This document shows positions 19,060-26,973 of a stretch of DNA of 64,000 nucleotides, in pieces. The notes beneath the pieces were generated by a model that had not been told where the DNA came from, did no database searches, and was given only the letters and a program-made list of their open reading frames with translations. Position 1 is the stretch's first letter. The number at the start of each line of letters is the position of its first letter. This DNA is from Flavobacteriaceae bacterium (GTDB lineage Bacteria; Bacteroidota; Bacteroidia; Flavobacteriales; Flavobacteriaceae): assembly GCA_021739635.1 (NCBI GenBank), contig JAIPBH010000003.1:62001-126000 (forward strand), read 5' to 3'. The translations under genes were made by a program, and so were the position numbers.

Positions 19060-20187
19060 ATGAAAATAATAATTACAATACTTGTTTTTGTTTTAGGGAC
19101 ATTTAATTCTATTGGACAAATAACTGCTGTTGTTGAAAAATTTGCTTTACCAGTTGCCTTAAATGAATCTTCAGGAGCTATTTTTTTTAATGATAAGCTA
19201 ATAACCCATAACGACTCTGGAGGAGAAAATAAACTATATGAGCTGGATACTAATTCTGGGTTAATCACCAGAGAAGTCACAATTACAAACGCAATAAATG
19301 TTGATTGGGAAGATATTACTCATGATGATACTAATATTTATATTGGTGATATAGGCAACAACGTTAGCGGAAACAGGACTGATTTAAAAATTTATAAAAT
19401 CAGTAAAAGTGATTATTTAAGTTCAGAAACAGTAAATGCCCAAACAATAGCTTTTAGTTATTCTGACCAAACGGATTTTACTGCTTTAAGCGCTAATACT
19501 ACCGAATGGGATGCTGAAGCTTTAGTTTCTTTTGATGCAACTAATTTAATTTTATTTACTAAAAATTGGGTAAACGGAATCACAAAAGCATATTTATTAC
19601 CAAAAGCACAAGGCTCATACTCTTTGACTCCTTTAGCTACAACTTTAAATAGTAGTGGATTAATTTCTGGAGGAACTTTTAATCCACTTTCTGGAAAACT
19701 TTATTTGGTCGGATATACAAATCCTACACTACAACCATTTGTTTGGAAAGTTGAAGATTTTACTGGGGCTGATGTTTTTTCTGGAACCAATACAAAAGCA
19801 ACACTTCCTTCATTAGGTTTTGAACAAACAGAAGCTATTACCTTTGTTAATGATAATCAATATTTTGTAACTTCTGAAGCCTATTCAATAGGTCCTTTAG
19901 CGGAAAATGCTAAACTAATTTCATTTTCAACAAATGATGTCGCTTTGTCGGTTGATGATGTAAACACAATAAATGATGTTGTTTTATACCCAAATCCGGT
20001 AAATGATTTTTTATATATTCAAAATCAAAAGACAACTTCTGTTGAAGTTTATGACATGAAAATGACATTATTATATCATGGAAACAGTAACTGTATTGAT
20101 GTGAGCCGATTTAGTAAAGGAATTTATATGGTTAAAATTAATTTTCACAATGATTTTTCTTTGATTAAAAAGATTGTTAAGAAATAA
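19060..20187 (+). CDS. Secreted protein with T9SS type A C-terminal sorting domain
   Basis: 375 aa. A Sec signal peptide (about 1-20, ending FNSIGQ) is followed by a predicted beta-propeller-like region with repeated short strands and aromatic/Asp turns. The last 75 residues (from about 300) form a T9SS type A sorting domain, with the typical VVLYPNPVNDFLYI start and a C-terminal lysine-rich tail after KGIYMVKI. It should be exported by the type IX system and attached to or released from the surface. I cannot assign an enzymatic activity. It is a single gene, divergent from lepA. Confidence 0.85.
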   Translation: MKIIITILVFVLGTFNSIGQITAVVEKFALPVALNESSGAIFFNDKLITHNDSGGENKLYELDTNSGLITREVTITNAINVDWEDITHDDTNIYIGDIGNNVSGNRTDLKIYKISKSDYLSSETVNAQTIAFSYSDQTDFTALSANTTEWDAEALVSFDATNLILFTKNWVNGITKAYLLPKAQGSYSLTPLATTLNSSGLISGGTFNPLSGKLYLVGYTNPTLQPFVWKVEDFTGADVFSGTNTKATLPSLGFEQTEAITFVNDNQYFVTSEAYSIGPLAENAKLISFSTNDVALSVDDVNTINDVVLYPNPVNDFLYIQNQKTTSVEVYDMKMTLLYHGNSNCIDVSRFSKGIYMVKINFHNDFSLIKKIVKK

Positions 20188-20255
20188 TCTTTTGACTTTT
20201 TCTGAAAGAGTTTGGACTTAACAAATTCAATGATTTCTATTTGGTTAAAATAACT

Positions 20256-20263
20256 TAATTTTG
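20256..20263 (+). promoter_or_regulatory. Candidate -7 box for dusB
   Basis: TAATTTTG matches TAnnTTTG and ends 15 bases before the GTG start of dusB, implying a very short leader. The nearest TTTG upstream is only 12 bases away, shorter than normal -33/-7 spacing. Confidence 0.35.
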
Positions 20264-20278
20264 ACCTAAAATAAAATT

Positions 20279-21274
20279 GTGGTAAAAATAGACAACATAG
20301 AACTTCCTGATTTTCCATTGCTTTTAGCGCCCATGGAAGATGTAAGTGATCCGCCGTTTAGAGCATTATGCAAAGAACAAGGCGCCGATGTTGTATATAC
20401 AGAATTTATATCTAGTGAAGGTTTAATTCGTGATGCTGCAAAAAGCATTATGAAATTAGATATTTATGAAAAAGAGCGACCTGTTGGTATTCAAATATTT
20501 GGAGCCAATTTAGACAGCATGTTGCAAACCATTGATATTGTTGAAAAATCAAAGCCAGATATTATAGATATTAATTTTGGTTGTCCAGTAAAAAAAGTGG
20601 TAAGTAAAGGCGCGGGCGCAGGTATTTTAAAAGATGTTTGTTTAATGGAACAGCTAACTGCCGAAATGGTGAAGCGCACCAATATCCCTATAACAGTAAA
20701 GACACGATTAGGTTGGGATCATGACTCTGTAAGAATTGTTGAAGTAGCAGAGCGTTTGCAAGATGTAGGATGTAAAGCTATTTCAATTCACGGCAGAACA
20801 AGAGCACAAATGTATAAAGGCAATGCCGACTGGAAACCTATAGCTGATGTAAAAAACAATCCAAGAATGCACATTCCTGTGTTTGGAAATGGAGATGTTG
20901 ATACACCAGAAAAAGCTATGGAAATGCGTGATATTTATGGGCTTGATGGCGCTATGATAGGTCGTGCCAGCATTGGAAATCCTTGGTTTTTTAAGCAGGT
21001 AAAACATTTTTTTAAAACAGGGGAACATTTAGCTCCAATTTCTATTGAAGAACGCGTAGAAGCGGCTCGCCGGCATTTACAAATGGCCATAGAATGGAAA
21101 GGAGAAACCTTAGGCGTTTTTGAAACCAGAAGACATTATACCAATTATTTTAGAGGCATTCCTCACTTTAAAGATTATCGAACCAAATTGGTTACAAGCG
21201 ACCAATCTGCCGATGTGTTTGCTGCATTTGATGAGGTGCTTGAAAACTTCTCAGATTATCAGTTTACTGAATAA
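20279..21274 (+). CDS. dusB: tRNA-dihydrouridine synthase
   Basis: 331 aa TIM-barrel flavoenzyme that reduces uridine in tRNA to dihydrouridine using FMN and NADPH. The catalytic Cys102 is in DINFGCPVKKV, with the GAGAG loop after it. The FMN-binding KTRLGWD, ISIHGRTRAQMYKG and IGRASIGNPW stretches are present. The start is GTG at 20279; no ATG lies in frame before the conserved FPLLLAPMEDVSD segment. A short helical C-terminal domain follows the barrel. The gene is convergent with the LolC/E-type permease gene. Confidence 0.95.
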   Translation: MVKIDNIELPDFPLLLAPMEDVSDPPFRALCKEQGADVVYTEFISSEGLIRDAAKSIMKLDIYEKERPVGIQIFGANLDSMLQTIDIVEKSKPDIIDINFGCPVKKVVSKGAGAGILKDVCLMEQLTAEMVKRTNIPITVKTRLGWDHDSVRIVEVAERLQDVGCKAISIHGRTRAQMYKGNADWKPIADVKNNPRMHIPVFGNGDVDTPEKAMEMRDIYGLDGAMIGRASIGNPWFFKQVKHFFKTGEHLAPISIEERVEAARRHLQMAIEWKGETLGVFETRRHYTNYFRGIPHFKDYRTKLVTSDQSADVFAAFDEVLENFSDYQFTE

Positions 21275-21290
21275 ATATTGTAGACAGAAT

Positions 21291-22496
21291 TTAATGTGCT
21301 TCCACTAAAGATTTTGTAATTCTTGCAGAAGCAATTTTTGATGCTATAATTCCTAAAACAGAGATTGTTAAAAATACGATAACTAGATTTTCAAATTTTA
21401 ATGTTACTGGATAAGCTAAGGATGGAGTAATCATGACCAAGGAAAAAGTTTTCTGTAAAACAATCACAATAAAGCCAATTAATAACCCAATAAGACCGCC
21501 AAACAGCGTCATTAAAGAGCCTTGAAAAAAGAATATTTGACGTATTTCTTTTAATGTAGCACCAAGATTAAATAACGTGTTTAACGTCTTTTTCTTATCA
21601 AGAATCATCATAATTATAGAACCTATGACATTAAACAAGGCAATAATTAACACTAATGTAAAAATTAAGTAAACGGCTAAGTTTTCAGTATTTAACATTT
21701 TATAAAGCGCATCATTAAGTTGTGCTCTATTTTTTATAATAACTCTATCGCCCAGAATAGCATTAATTTTTTCTTTGGTTATAGTTTCATCAGAACCCGA
21801 AGCTAGTCTAAATTCAATACCTGAGATTTGGTTGTTTTTATAACGTAACAATTGTTTTGCTAAATCTAAAGACGAAAAAATATAAGTATCATTAATTTTT
21901 TCATTAATATCAAAAACACCAGTATTTATAGCTTTTACAGAATTAAAGGCATTATTGGTTGATGTTATTTGTCCTTTTCCAGGTTTTGGAACATAAATAT
22001 TGAGTGCTTTTGAAAAATCTAATACACCTAAAGAAAGAGTATTTGAAATGCCCCAACCAACAACAATTTCATGACTATCATGAGAAAACCAACGGCCTTG
22101 AACGAGTACAGAATCAATGCTAGTAACACTTTGAAAAGATTCATCAACACCTTTTAGGGTAACAATATCATTTTTATCGTCTATAGAAATAATAACCCGT
22201 TCTTCAATAACTTTTGAATAGAGCGCAATTTCCTTTAAATCTTTTAATTTTTTGGTGTCACCATCAGTTAAAATAAATGATTTACCAACAGCAGCTTCGG
22301 CTTTTAAATCTGGGTCAACAATACTAGAAAACTGAAGTGTAAAATCTTTTAAACCGGCAAAACCAGACAATACTATAAATAATGAAGCCGCTCCTAAAAC
22401 AACACCAATTGCAGCAATAATAGTTATAAAGTTAATAGCATTGTTACTGCTTTTTGAGCGTAAATAACGTTTTGCTATGTAAAGTGATACATTCAA
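21291..22496 (-). CDS. ABC transporter permease of the LolC/LolE (FtsX-like) family
   Basis: 401 aa. The topology is one N-terminal membrane segment (about 20-45, after SLYIAKRYLRSKSSN), a large periplasmic domain (about 50-260), and three C-terminal membrane segments carrying the FtsX fold. Family members extract lipoproteins from the inner membrane or drive other mechanotransmission. The start is TTG at 22496, directly after the rbfA TAA stop with no spacer. No ATG fits the conserved N-terminus, so termination-reinitiation from rbfA is likely. No partner ATPase is adjacent. Confidence 0.85.
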   Translation of the reverse strand: MNVSLYIAKRYLRSKSSNNAINFITIIAAIGVVLGAASLFIVLSGFAGLKDFTLQFSSIVDPDLKAEAAVGKSFILTDGDTKKLKDLKEIALYSKVIEERVIISIDDKNDIVTLKGVDESFQSVTSIDSVLVQGRWFSHDSHEIVVGWGISNTLSLGVLDFSKALNIYVPKPGKGQITSTNNAFNSVKAINTGVFDINEKINDTYIFSSLDLAKQLLRYKNNQISGIEFRLASGSDETITKEKINAILGDRVIIKNRAQLNDALYKMLNTENLAVYLIFTLVLIIALFNVIGSIIMMILDKKKTLNTLFNLGATLKEIRQIFFFQGSLMTLFGGLIGLLIGFIVIVLQKTFSLVMITPSLAYPVTLKFENLVIVFLTISVLGIIASKIASARITKSLVEAH

Positions 22497-22901
22497 TTAA
22501 GATTTTTTGCGTTTATCTAAAATGCTTGGATTTTTAATAGGGTTTTCTTTTCCTTTTAATGATTGATCAATTTGGTCCATATATTCCAAAGTATCATCAA
22601 TAAAAAACTCAAGTTTAGGCATGCGCCTTAATTGATGTTTTGTGCGTTGAGCAATTTCGTGTTTTATTAAAGGAGCATTTGATTTGATGCCTTCCATGAG
22701 TTCAGCACCTTTGTTATTAGGAAAAATACTTAAATATACTTTAGCTACTGATAAATCAACGGTTACTTTTACTTTTGATACAGATATTAGAATGCCTTGC
22801 ATACCACCTTGTGTGGCAGCGTTTTGTAATACATCAACTAAATCGCGTTGTAATACAGAACCTATTTTTTTTTGTCTTTGACTTTCCTCTACGTTACTCA
22901 T
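22497..22901 (-). CDS. rbfA: Ribosome-binding factor A
   Basis: 134 aa KH-like protein. It starts MSNVEESQRQKKIGSVLQRD and contains the typical VKVTVDLSVAKVYLSIFP strand and LRRMPKLEFFIDDTLEYMD stretch. It assists 30S subunit maturation and 16S 5'-end processing. Its stop abuts the start of the LolC/E-type permease gene, a linkage that suggests one transcript. A basic tail follows the fold. Confidence 0.95.
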   Translation of the reverse strand: MSNVEESQRQKKIGSVLQRDLVDVLQNAATQGGMQGILISVSKVKVTVDLSVAKVYLSIFPNNKGAELMEGIKSNAPLIKHEIAQRTKHQLRRMPKLEFFIDDTLEYMDQIDQSLKGKENPIKNPSILDKRKKS

Positions 22902-22955
22902 TTTTTAACACCATTAGTTTGTGCAGCAAAAATACAGGATATTTAAAGATTATCT

Positions 22956-22963
22956 TACTTTTG
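22956..22963 (+). promoter_or_regulatory. Candidate -7 box for the methylmalonyl-CoA epimerase gene
   Basis: TACTTTTG matches the TAnnTTTG consensus 37 bases before the ATG at 23001. The -33 region is weak. Confidence 0.4.
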
Positions 22964-23000
22964 ATTTGCAAAATTTGTATCTTCATTTAAACGACATAAA

Positions 23001-23402
23001 ATGAATAAAATTGAACACATAGGAATTGCAGTTAAAAATTTAGAATCTTCAAACCAGCTATTTTCGAAACTTTTTGGAGAAACACATTACAAAACAGAAA
23101 GTGTTGAAAGTGAAGGTGTAAAAACATCTTTTTTTAAAGTTGGAAGCAATAAAATAGAGTTGTTAGAAGCCACAAATCCAGAAAGCCCAATTGCTAAATT
23201 TATTGATAAAAAAGGAGAAGGTATTCACCATATTGCTTTTGATGTTGACGATATAGTTGCTGAAGTAAAAAGATTAGTAGGAGAAGGGTTTGTAGTGTTA
23301 AATGAAACACCTAAAAAAGGAGCTGATAATAAACTTGTTGTTTTTTTGCACCCTAAAACCACAAACGGAGTACTTATCGAGCTTTGTCAAGAAATAATTT
23401 AA
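23001..23402 (+). CDS. mce: Methylmalonyl-CoA epimerase
   Basis: 133 aa, a vicinal-oxygen-chelate fold made of two paired beta-alpha-beta3 modules. Metal ligands can be placed at the N-terminal IEHIGIAV His, at GIHHIAFDV and at the C-terminal LIELCQ Glu. It interconverts (R)- and (S)-methylmalonyl-CoA, linking propionyl-CoA to succinyl-CoA. Its length and N-terminus match the family. The mutase genes are not in the window. The next feature is the tRNA gene. Confidence 0.92.
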   Translation: MNKIEHIGIAVKNLESSNQLFSKLFGETHYKTESVESEGVKTSFFKVGSNKIELLEATNPESPIAKFIDKKGEGIHHIAFDVDDIVAEVKRLVGEGFVVLNETPKKGADNKLVVFLHPKTTNGVLIELCQEII

Positions 23403-23417
23403 AAGAATAAATTTCTC

Positions 23418-23448
23418 TTGTAGAGTTATAAAAATAGTATTAAATTCG
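23418..23448 (+). promoter_or_regulatory. tRNA promoter (-33 TTG, -7 TAAATTCG)
   Basis: TTG at 23418-23420 and TAAATTCG at 23441-23448 are separated by 20 bases, a good Bacteroidota spacing. The -7 box differs from TAnnTTTG at one position. The tRNA begins 12 bases after the box. Confidence 0.55.
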
Positions 23449-23459
23449 CAGCCAATTTC

Positions 23460-23533
23460 GGTCCTATAGCTCAGTTGGTTAGAGCACCTGACTCATAATC
23501 AGGTGGTCCCTGGTTCGAGCCCAGGTGGGACCA
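23460..23533 (+). tRNA. tRNA with CAT anticodon (Met, or Ile2)
   Basis: A complete 74-nt cloverleaf without encoded CCA. The acceptor stem GGTCCTA pairs with TGGGACC, discriminator A. The anticodon arm is CCTGA/TCAGG around loop CTCATAA. The T arm is CCTGG-TTCGAGC-CCAGG. CAT serves elongator tRNA-Met or, after lysidine modification by TilS, tRNA-Ile2; the sequence alone does not settle which. Its 3' end is the island attachment site and remains intact. Confidence 0.95.
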
Positions 23534-23544
23534 CTAGTAAAATC
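23522..23544 (+). repeat. attL: island attachment site within the tRNA 3' end
   Basis: CAGGTGGGACCACTA, one variable base, then TAAAATC. The same 23-bp block recurs at 43773-43795 with a single difference (G here, C there). It covers the T-stem/acceptor 3' side of the tRNA, a classical tyrosine-integrase target. Confidence 0.85.
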
Positions 23545-23579
23545 CGTAATTCATTAATAACAAATTGATTACGGATTTT
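23539..23579 (+). terminator. Island-borne terminator behind the tRNA
   Basis: A perfect 12-bp stem, AAAATCCGTAAT paired with ATTACGGATTTT, followed by a T-rich tract. It begins six bases after the tRNA and belongs to the island, so it probably replaces the native terminator now at 43799. Confidence 0.8.
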
Positions 23580-24215
23580 CGTTTTTATTATTTGTACGAT
23601 TTATGTACGATTGAATGTGTTTTCCTTGAAAGATCTCGGTAGCTTTAGAGATTAGAGTTCACTGATTTCAACTTCCTCTTTCTCCGCTGAAACAAACACT
23701 GGTAATTGAAAATCAATTAGTTAGGTTTTTTTGTTTTTATATTTAGTCCACATTTAGTCCATTTGATAATTAAATTATTTGACACTTCATTAAATTCAAT
23801 TTTAAGACAATAAGAGTCTAAAACAGAATAAAAAGTATTGATATTCAATAATCAACGCTGTTTTTTTAAGAATGTAAGCCTATTAGTTTGATTGAAAACA
23901 CAAAATCTATTAACATTCTTAAAAAAATTGCATCCCTTGGGTCTTAGGGAAATGGAAGATTTCCCTAAATATTTACCTCTCGTAGTGCGTTGGCAGCAGC
24001 GAAACAAGTGTTTTTATTTTCCTGGCCTTAAAATTAACTAGTAACAATAACCCTCACCAGAAAATAAAAATAATACTCTTGTGGTCATTTTTTGATTTTT
24101 GATGATGCCTGGACTGAAACTTTTTAAATTTAGGTTAAAGACAATCATTTGAATGGAACATAATAAAAACGCTCAGCATCTTCAAAAAACAATGAGAAAT
24201 AAAATCCTACGAGTC
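23580..24215. other. Non-coding left end of the island with paired repeats and hairpins
   Basis: There is no credible gene in 636 bases. Paired TGTACG copies lie at 23593 and 23604 (11 bp apart). Paired TTTAGTCC copies lie at 23742 and 23753 (11 bp apart). A 15-bp inverted repeat (TTTTTTTAAGAATGT) lies at 23861-23875 and 23913-23927. A perfect 10-bp hairpin (TTAGGGAAAT) lies at 23944-23968. Such a density of small repeats near an attachment site fits integrase/excisionase binding or a structured RNA. A 30-codon frame at about 24153 was not supportable. Confidence 0.6.
23592..23609 (+). repeat. Paired TGTACG repeat, left island end
   Basis: TTGTACGAT then ATGTACGA, with TGTACG cores 11 bp apart, 57 bp inside attL. 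The same core, spacing and orientation recur at 43613-43631 near attR, suggesting arm-type integrase or excisionase sites. Confidence 0.6.
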
Positions 24216-24410
24216 TTAATCATTCCCAAATATCTTCATAAGTAAAAAATAGATAAGCAAAAAACAAATAAAAACAACAACCGGTATAACTATGACAAAT
24301 GGTCCATCTACTATTTTATCCATATTATCTGCACCCAAAGAATGGACGGCCTTACTATAAATAAAAAAAGTTATTACTGCACTAATTAAAAATATTATTC
24401 CTTTTTTCAA
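24216..24410 (-). CDS. Small two-helix membrane protein, unknown function
   Basis: 64 aa from ATG at 24410. Two hydrophobic stretches (about 4-22 and 38-60) flank a short polar loop containing SLGADNMDKIVDG; the C-terminus is charged. This is consistent with an inner-membrane hairpin protein. I do not recognise a family. It is the last leftward gene of the island before the non-coding end, 266 bases from the lipoprotein operon. Length and composition support a real gene, but the evidence is modest. Confidence 0.5.
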   Translation of the reverse strand: MKKGIIFLISAVITFFIYSKAVHSLGADNMDKIVDGPFVIVIPVVVFICFLLIYFLLMKIFGND

Positions 24411-24570
24411 TGTGTTGTTTTTAACAAAAATGAAGAATTTTCACTAAAAGTAAATAATAAATTTGTATTAAAAACAATATTTAAAATGGAAAAAGAATTG
24501 CATTTGTAGCGTATTATATAGTTTTATGATAATAAAGCATATAATTAAGCTACTCATGCAGGTAGAAAAG

Positions 24571-24613
24571 AATAGCTCTTTACATTTTTAGCAGAAAAAT
24601 GTAATGTGCTATT
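24571..24613 (-). terminator. Composite hairpin downstream of the lipoprotein operon
   Basis: An inner perfect 10-bp stem (TTACATTTTT, 24580-24589, with AAAAATGTAA, 24595-24604; loop AGCAG) extends through a 3x3 internal loop to an outer 6-bp stem AATAGC/GCTATT. It lies 63 bases past the stop of the 24677 gene and could end that transcript, although the T tract on the minus strand is weak. Otherwise 24411-24676 shows nothing. Confidence 0.5.
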
Positions 24614-24676
24614 TAGAGCGTTGGAGAGCGGCCATTATGTAACTTAGCTTGGTCTTATAGTTTACAGATTTTAAAG

Positions 24677-25141
24677 TTATTCTATTTTAATAAACCTAAA
24701 CACATCAATTTCTACAGGATCTGATGGTGGTGCCGGATTTGGAGCAGCAATTATAAGGGTGGTATTTGTTAAAGATAAAATTTCCCAAACGTCATCCATC
24801 TGATCTATGTAAGGCTCAAAATCTAAAGTTAAAATAAAACCATTTTTTGAATAAGTCCCCAAGCTTATTTCCTGATTACAATCTGAGTAATTAAATTCAT
24901 TTTTAGCACTACCTCCTTCACCAAAAACCATATTGTTCTTTTGGGTAGGACACAGATGAATGTAATTGACCAATTGTTCAGTACCTGTTAAGGCTGTACC
25001 TGGGTCAAAGGCACTATATGCATCATACTCCCAAGTACCAACTAAAAAATCACTTTGAACATTGTTATTGCCATCATCTCCTGAAGAACATGAGAAAAGT
25101 AATAAAAGTGATGTGTTTAATAAAAATAACAGCTTTTTCAT
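24677..25141 (-). CDS. Lipocalin-like surface lipoprotein
   Basis: 154 aa. The signal peptide has lipobox LLFSC (Cys at about 18), followed by the acidic SSGDDG typical of the Bacteroidota surface-export signal. The mature part begins LVGTWEYDAYS, the opening of lipocalin-like small beta-barrel domains, with paired Cys in IHLCPTQ and YSDCNQ. It is third in a three-gene lipoprotein operon, 9 bases after the 25151 gene stop. The ligand or role is unknown; this is probably island cargo. Confidence 0.75.
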   Translation of the reverse strand: MKKLLFLLNTSLLLLFSCSSGDDGNNNVQSDFLVGTWEYDAYSAFDPGTALTGTEQLVNYIHLCPTQKNNMVFGEGGSAKNEFNYSDCNQEISLGTYSKNGFILTLDFEPYIDQMDDVWEILSLTNTTLIIAAPNPAPPSDPVEIDVFRFIKIE

Positions 25142-25150
25142 ATTAAAAAT

Positions 25151-25876
25151 TTATTTAATCCATTCTACTTGACTGTTATTTACCCCTGTATTACCTTCAT
25201 CCCATTCGTAAATAAACGATGATACTGTTAATGTCAGGATGTGTAATAATTCAGTCTGAGCTCCATCATTAGCATCAGTAAAGCTTAATGTTATCGAATT
25301 GTTTACAGAATCATATTCAAAAGCTCCATTATCAACACCTTCTGTTAAACAGTTAGTTCCATCAAACCAATAGTACTCCCTAATAAAAGTATTACTCTCG
25401 TTAAAAGTTATGTTAGCTTGTTTATCACAAGCTGTTAAATTTTGTTCTTGGCTATTGAAAATATTCTTGTTTAAAAACCATTTACCAAGTAATGCAGTAG
25501 GAACAAGACCTTGAGTTTTTAAATCAAGTTCATTTGAATAGGTAGACGAATTACCTGCGGTATTATAAGAATACACCCTATAAACGTATGTGGTTCCTGG
25601 GGACAAGTTATTATCATTAAATAATAAAACATCTGCGTTTACCGTGCCTACTATAGCATACGTTTCAGTTCCTGTTCTACGCTCAATTTTGAAGCCTGTT
25701 TCGTTTGTTGAATTGTCTGTCCAGGACAAACTAATTTCTGCTGTTGATAAAGCCTCACCAATTAAGTTGGTTGGTGCTAATGGTGTGTTTTCAGAATCAG
25801 CAGGACTGTCACTACCGCTACATGATAATAAAATTAGAATTGATAAAACTGGAAAAATAAATTTACTTGATTTCAT
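25151..25876 (-). CDS. Lipoprotein with fibronectin type III and lipocalin-like domains
   Basis: 241 aa. The lipobox is ILILLSC (Cys at about 19), followed by SGSDSPADSE, an acidic surface-export type tail. Residues about 33-120 form a fibronectin type III domain (SLSWTDNSTNETGFKIER, then TTYVYRVYSYNTAGNS). Residues about 128-241 form a lipocalin-like barrel starting LLGKWFLNKN with a Cys pair (TACDKQ, TNCLTEG). It is the middle gene of the operon, 18 bases after the 25895 gene stop. It is predicted to be cell-surface exposed; the function is unknown. Confidence 0.78.
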   Translation of the reverse strand: MKSSKFIFPVLSILILLSCSGSDSPADSENTPLAPTNLIGEALSTAEISLSWTDNSTNETGFKIERRTGTETYAIVGTVNADVLLFNDNNLSPGTTYVYRVYSYNTAGNSSTYSNELDLKTQGLVPTALLGKWFLNKNIFNSQEQNLTACDKQANITFNESNTFIREYYWFDGTNCLTEGVDNGAFEYDSVNNSITLSFTDANDGAQTELLHILTLTVSSFIYEWDEGNTGVNNSQVEWIK

Positions 25877-25894
25877 AATAATAAAATTTAAAAA

Positions 25895-26287
25895 CTAATA
25901 AGAACTCAAAACATAATATCCCCCCATACCTCCAGTAGCTACAAAACTAAAAGTTGTAGCTGATAGTTCATCAATAGTAAGTACAGATGTCTCAATATTT
26001 TGGTCATAATCGATAACGATAGTAACACCTTCCCTAGTCCAAGTTCCTGATTCTGCTAAAATATAACCATCACAATCACTACTAGAAGCAATGACATGGT
26101 GTTCATAAATATTTGGTGCAGAAAACACATAATAATCTCTATTACCATTACATTCATAAGAATTAGAATACCACGTTCTAATTAAAAAAGTATTGTCATC
26201 TTTAGACGAATTATCTTCTTCACTATTAGAAGAGCAAGAAAATAGAACTAAAAATGAGAAGCTTAAAATAAATAGTAGATTTTTCAT
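25895..26287 (-). CDS. Small lipocalin-like surface lipoprotein
   Basis: 130 aa. The lipobox is FLVLFSC (Cys at about 18) followed by SSNSEEDNSS, an acidic stretch consistent with surface export. The mature domain has the LIRTWYSNSYEC opening and a second Cys in SSSDCDGY, parallel to its two downstream neighbours, so the three may be diverged paralogues. It is the first gene of the lipoprotein operon. A 13-bp direct repeat lies 54-86 bases upstream. No function is assigned. Confidence 0.7.
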   Translation of the reverse strand: MKNLLFILSFSFLVLFSCSSNSEEDNSSKDDNTFLIRTWYSNSYECNGNRDYYVFSAPNIYEHHVIASSSDCDGYILAESGTWTREGVTIVIDYDQNIETSVLTIDELSATTFSFVATGGMGGYYVLSSY

Positions 26288-26340
26288 GTTAAAAAAGTTT
26301 AAACGAAATTAATTTATTAATTTGATAAAAGCTAAAAAAT

Positions 26341-26373
26341 AATGTATTTTGTCTAATATAAATGCATTTTGTC
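26341..26373 (-). promoter_or_regulatory. Direct repeat AATGYATTTTGTC, possible operator
   Basis: Copies at 26341-26353 and 26361-26373 differ at one base and are 20 bp apart, about two helical turns. They lie 54-86 bases upstream of the lipoprotein operon start, a good place for a dimeric regulator. Confidence 0.45.
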
Positions 26374-26640
26374 GATGTTTTAATGCGTAGAAGATAGAAT
26401 ATGAGTTCGTGTTTTAAAATCACTCAATAATATAAAATATTTAATCCTAAATGTTACGGAAAACCATAAGACCTAAAAATTACTATTTAAATATAAAGCC
26501 TAACCTTTTTAGTTAAAACGCATAACTATTTTAGTTATTCATTCTAATTAATTTAATTATACGGTTAGGCCTTAATATTCAAACAATCTCTAGAGTAAAT
26601 TTTTTCAGTGGTTTTATATTAAAAAGAGCAAAACCTTCTC

Positions 26641-26666
26641 AAAAAATATTCTACATGGAGTAGAAT
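26641..26666 (-). terminator. Terminator of the ATPase/DUF3871 transcript
   Basis: The minus strand has a 7-bp stem ATTCTAC/GTAGAAT with a 5-base loop, followed by a run of T (26641-26646 as A on plus), 30 bases past the 26696 gene stop. Confidence 0.65.
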
Positions 26667-26695
26667 CAAAAAATACAGCATAAGCTCTTCATCAT

Positions 26696-26947
26696 TTATT
26701 TAGTTAAAATGTCAAAATGATGTGTAAAATAGTTTTTACCATCTATACAGAATACAATCCTGCCCTCGTTGGTGATTTTTAATTCTGTACACGATACGAA
26801 TTGGTTTTTATGTAAAACACCAATATCCTGTAACACTTTCAATTTAAAAGGCGTGTGTAGCTTTATAATTCTATTATGACCATTTACTACATAAATAATA
26901 TGTGGCGAGCAATATTTCAAAAGCTCAATCAGATGCTTATTGCTCAT
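26696..26947 (-). CDS. Small hypothetical protein of the island recombination module
   Basis: 83 aa from ATG at 26947; I do not recognise a family. It is mostly beta-type sequence with alternating hydrophobic residues (IIYVVNG, RIVFCIDG) and no signal peptide or membrane segment. It starts 26 bases after the DUF3871 gene stop and ends before a terminator, so it closes the ATPase-DUF3871 transcript. Its position suggests a DNA-metabolism accessory role, but nothing in the sequence proves it. Confidence 0.6.
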   Translation of the reverse strand: MSNKHLIELLKYCSPHIIYVVNGHNRIIKLHTPFKLKVLQDIGVLHKNQFVSCTELKITNEGRIVFCIDGKNYFTHHFDILTK

Positions 26948-26973
26948 GTTTTAATTAATTTGATATATAAACG

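Larger units (their letters stand above)
26288..26695. other. Intergenic region with operator-like repeats and a terminator
   Basis: 408 bases without a gene. The right edge holds the terminator of the 26696 gene. The left part holds the 20-bp-spaced AATGYATTTTGTC pair. A GCCTAACC/GGTTAGGC inverted pair (26498-26505 and 26573-26580) encloses about 67 bases of AT-rich DNA with repeated TTTTAGTTA. No consensus TAnnTTTG box is seen for the lipoprotein operon. Confidence 0.5.

Noticed and set aside
24153-24245. 30-codon plus-strand open frame starting ATGGAACATAAT
   Set aside because: It is very short, overlaps the end of the 24216-24410 gene on the opposite strand and has no supporting motif or promoter.
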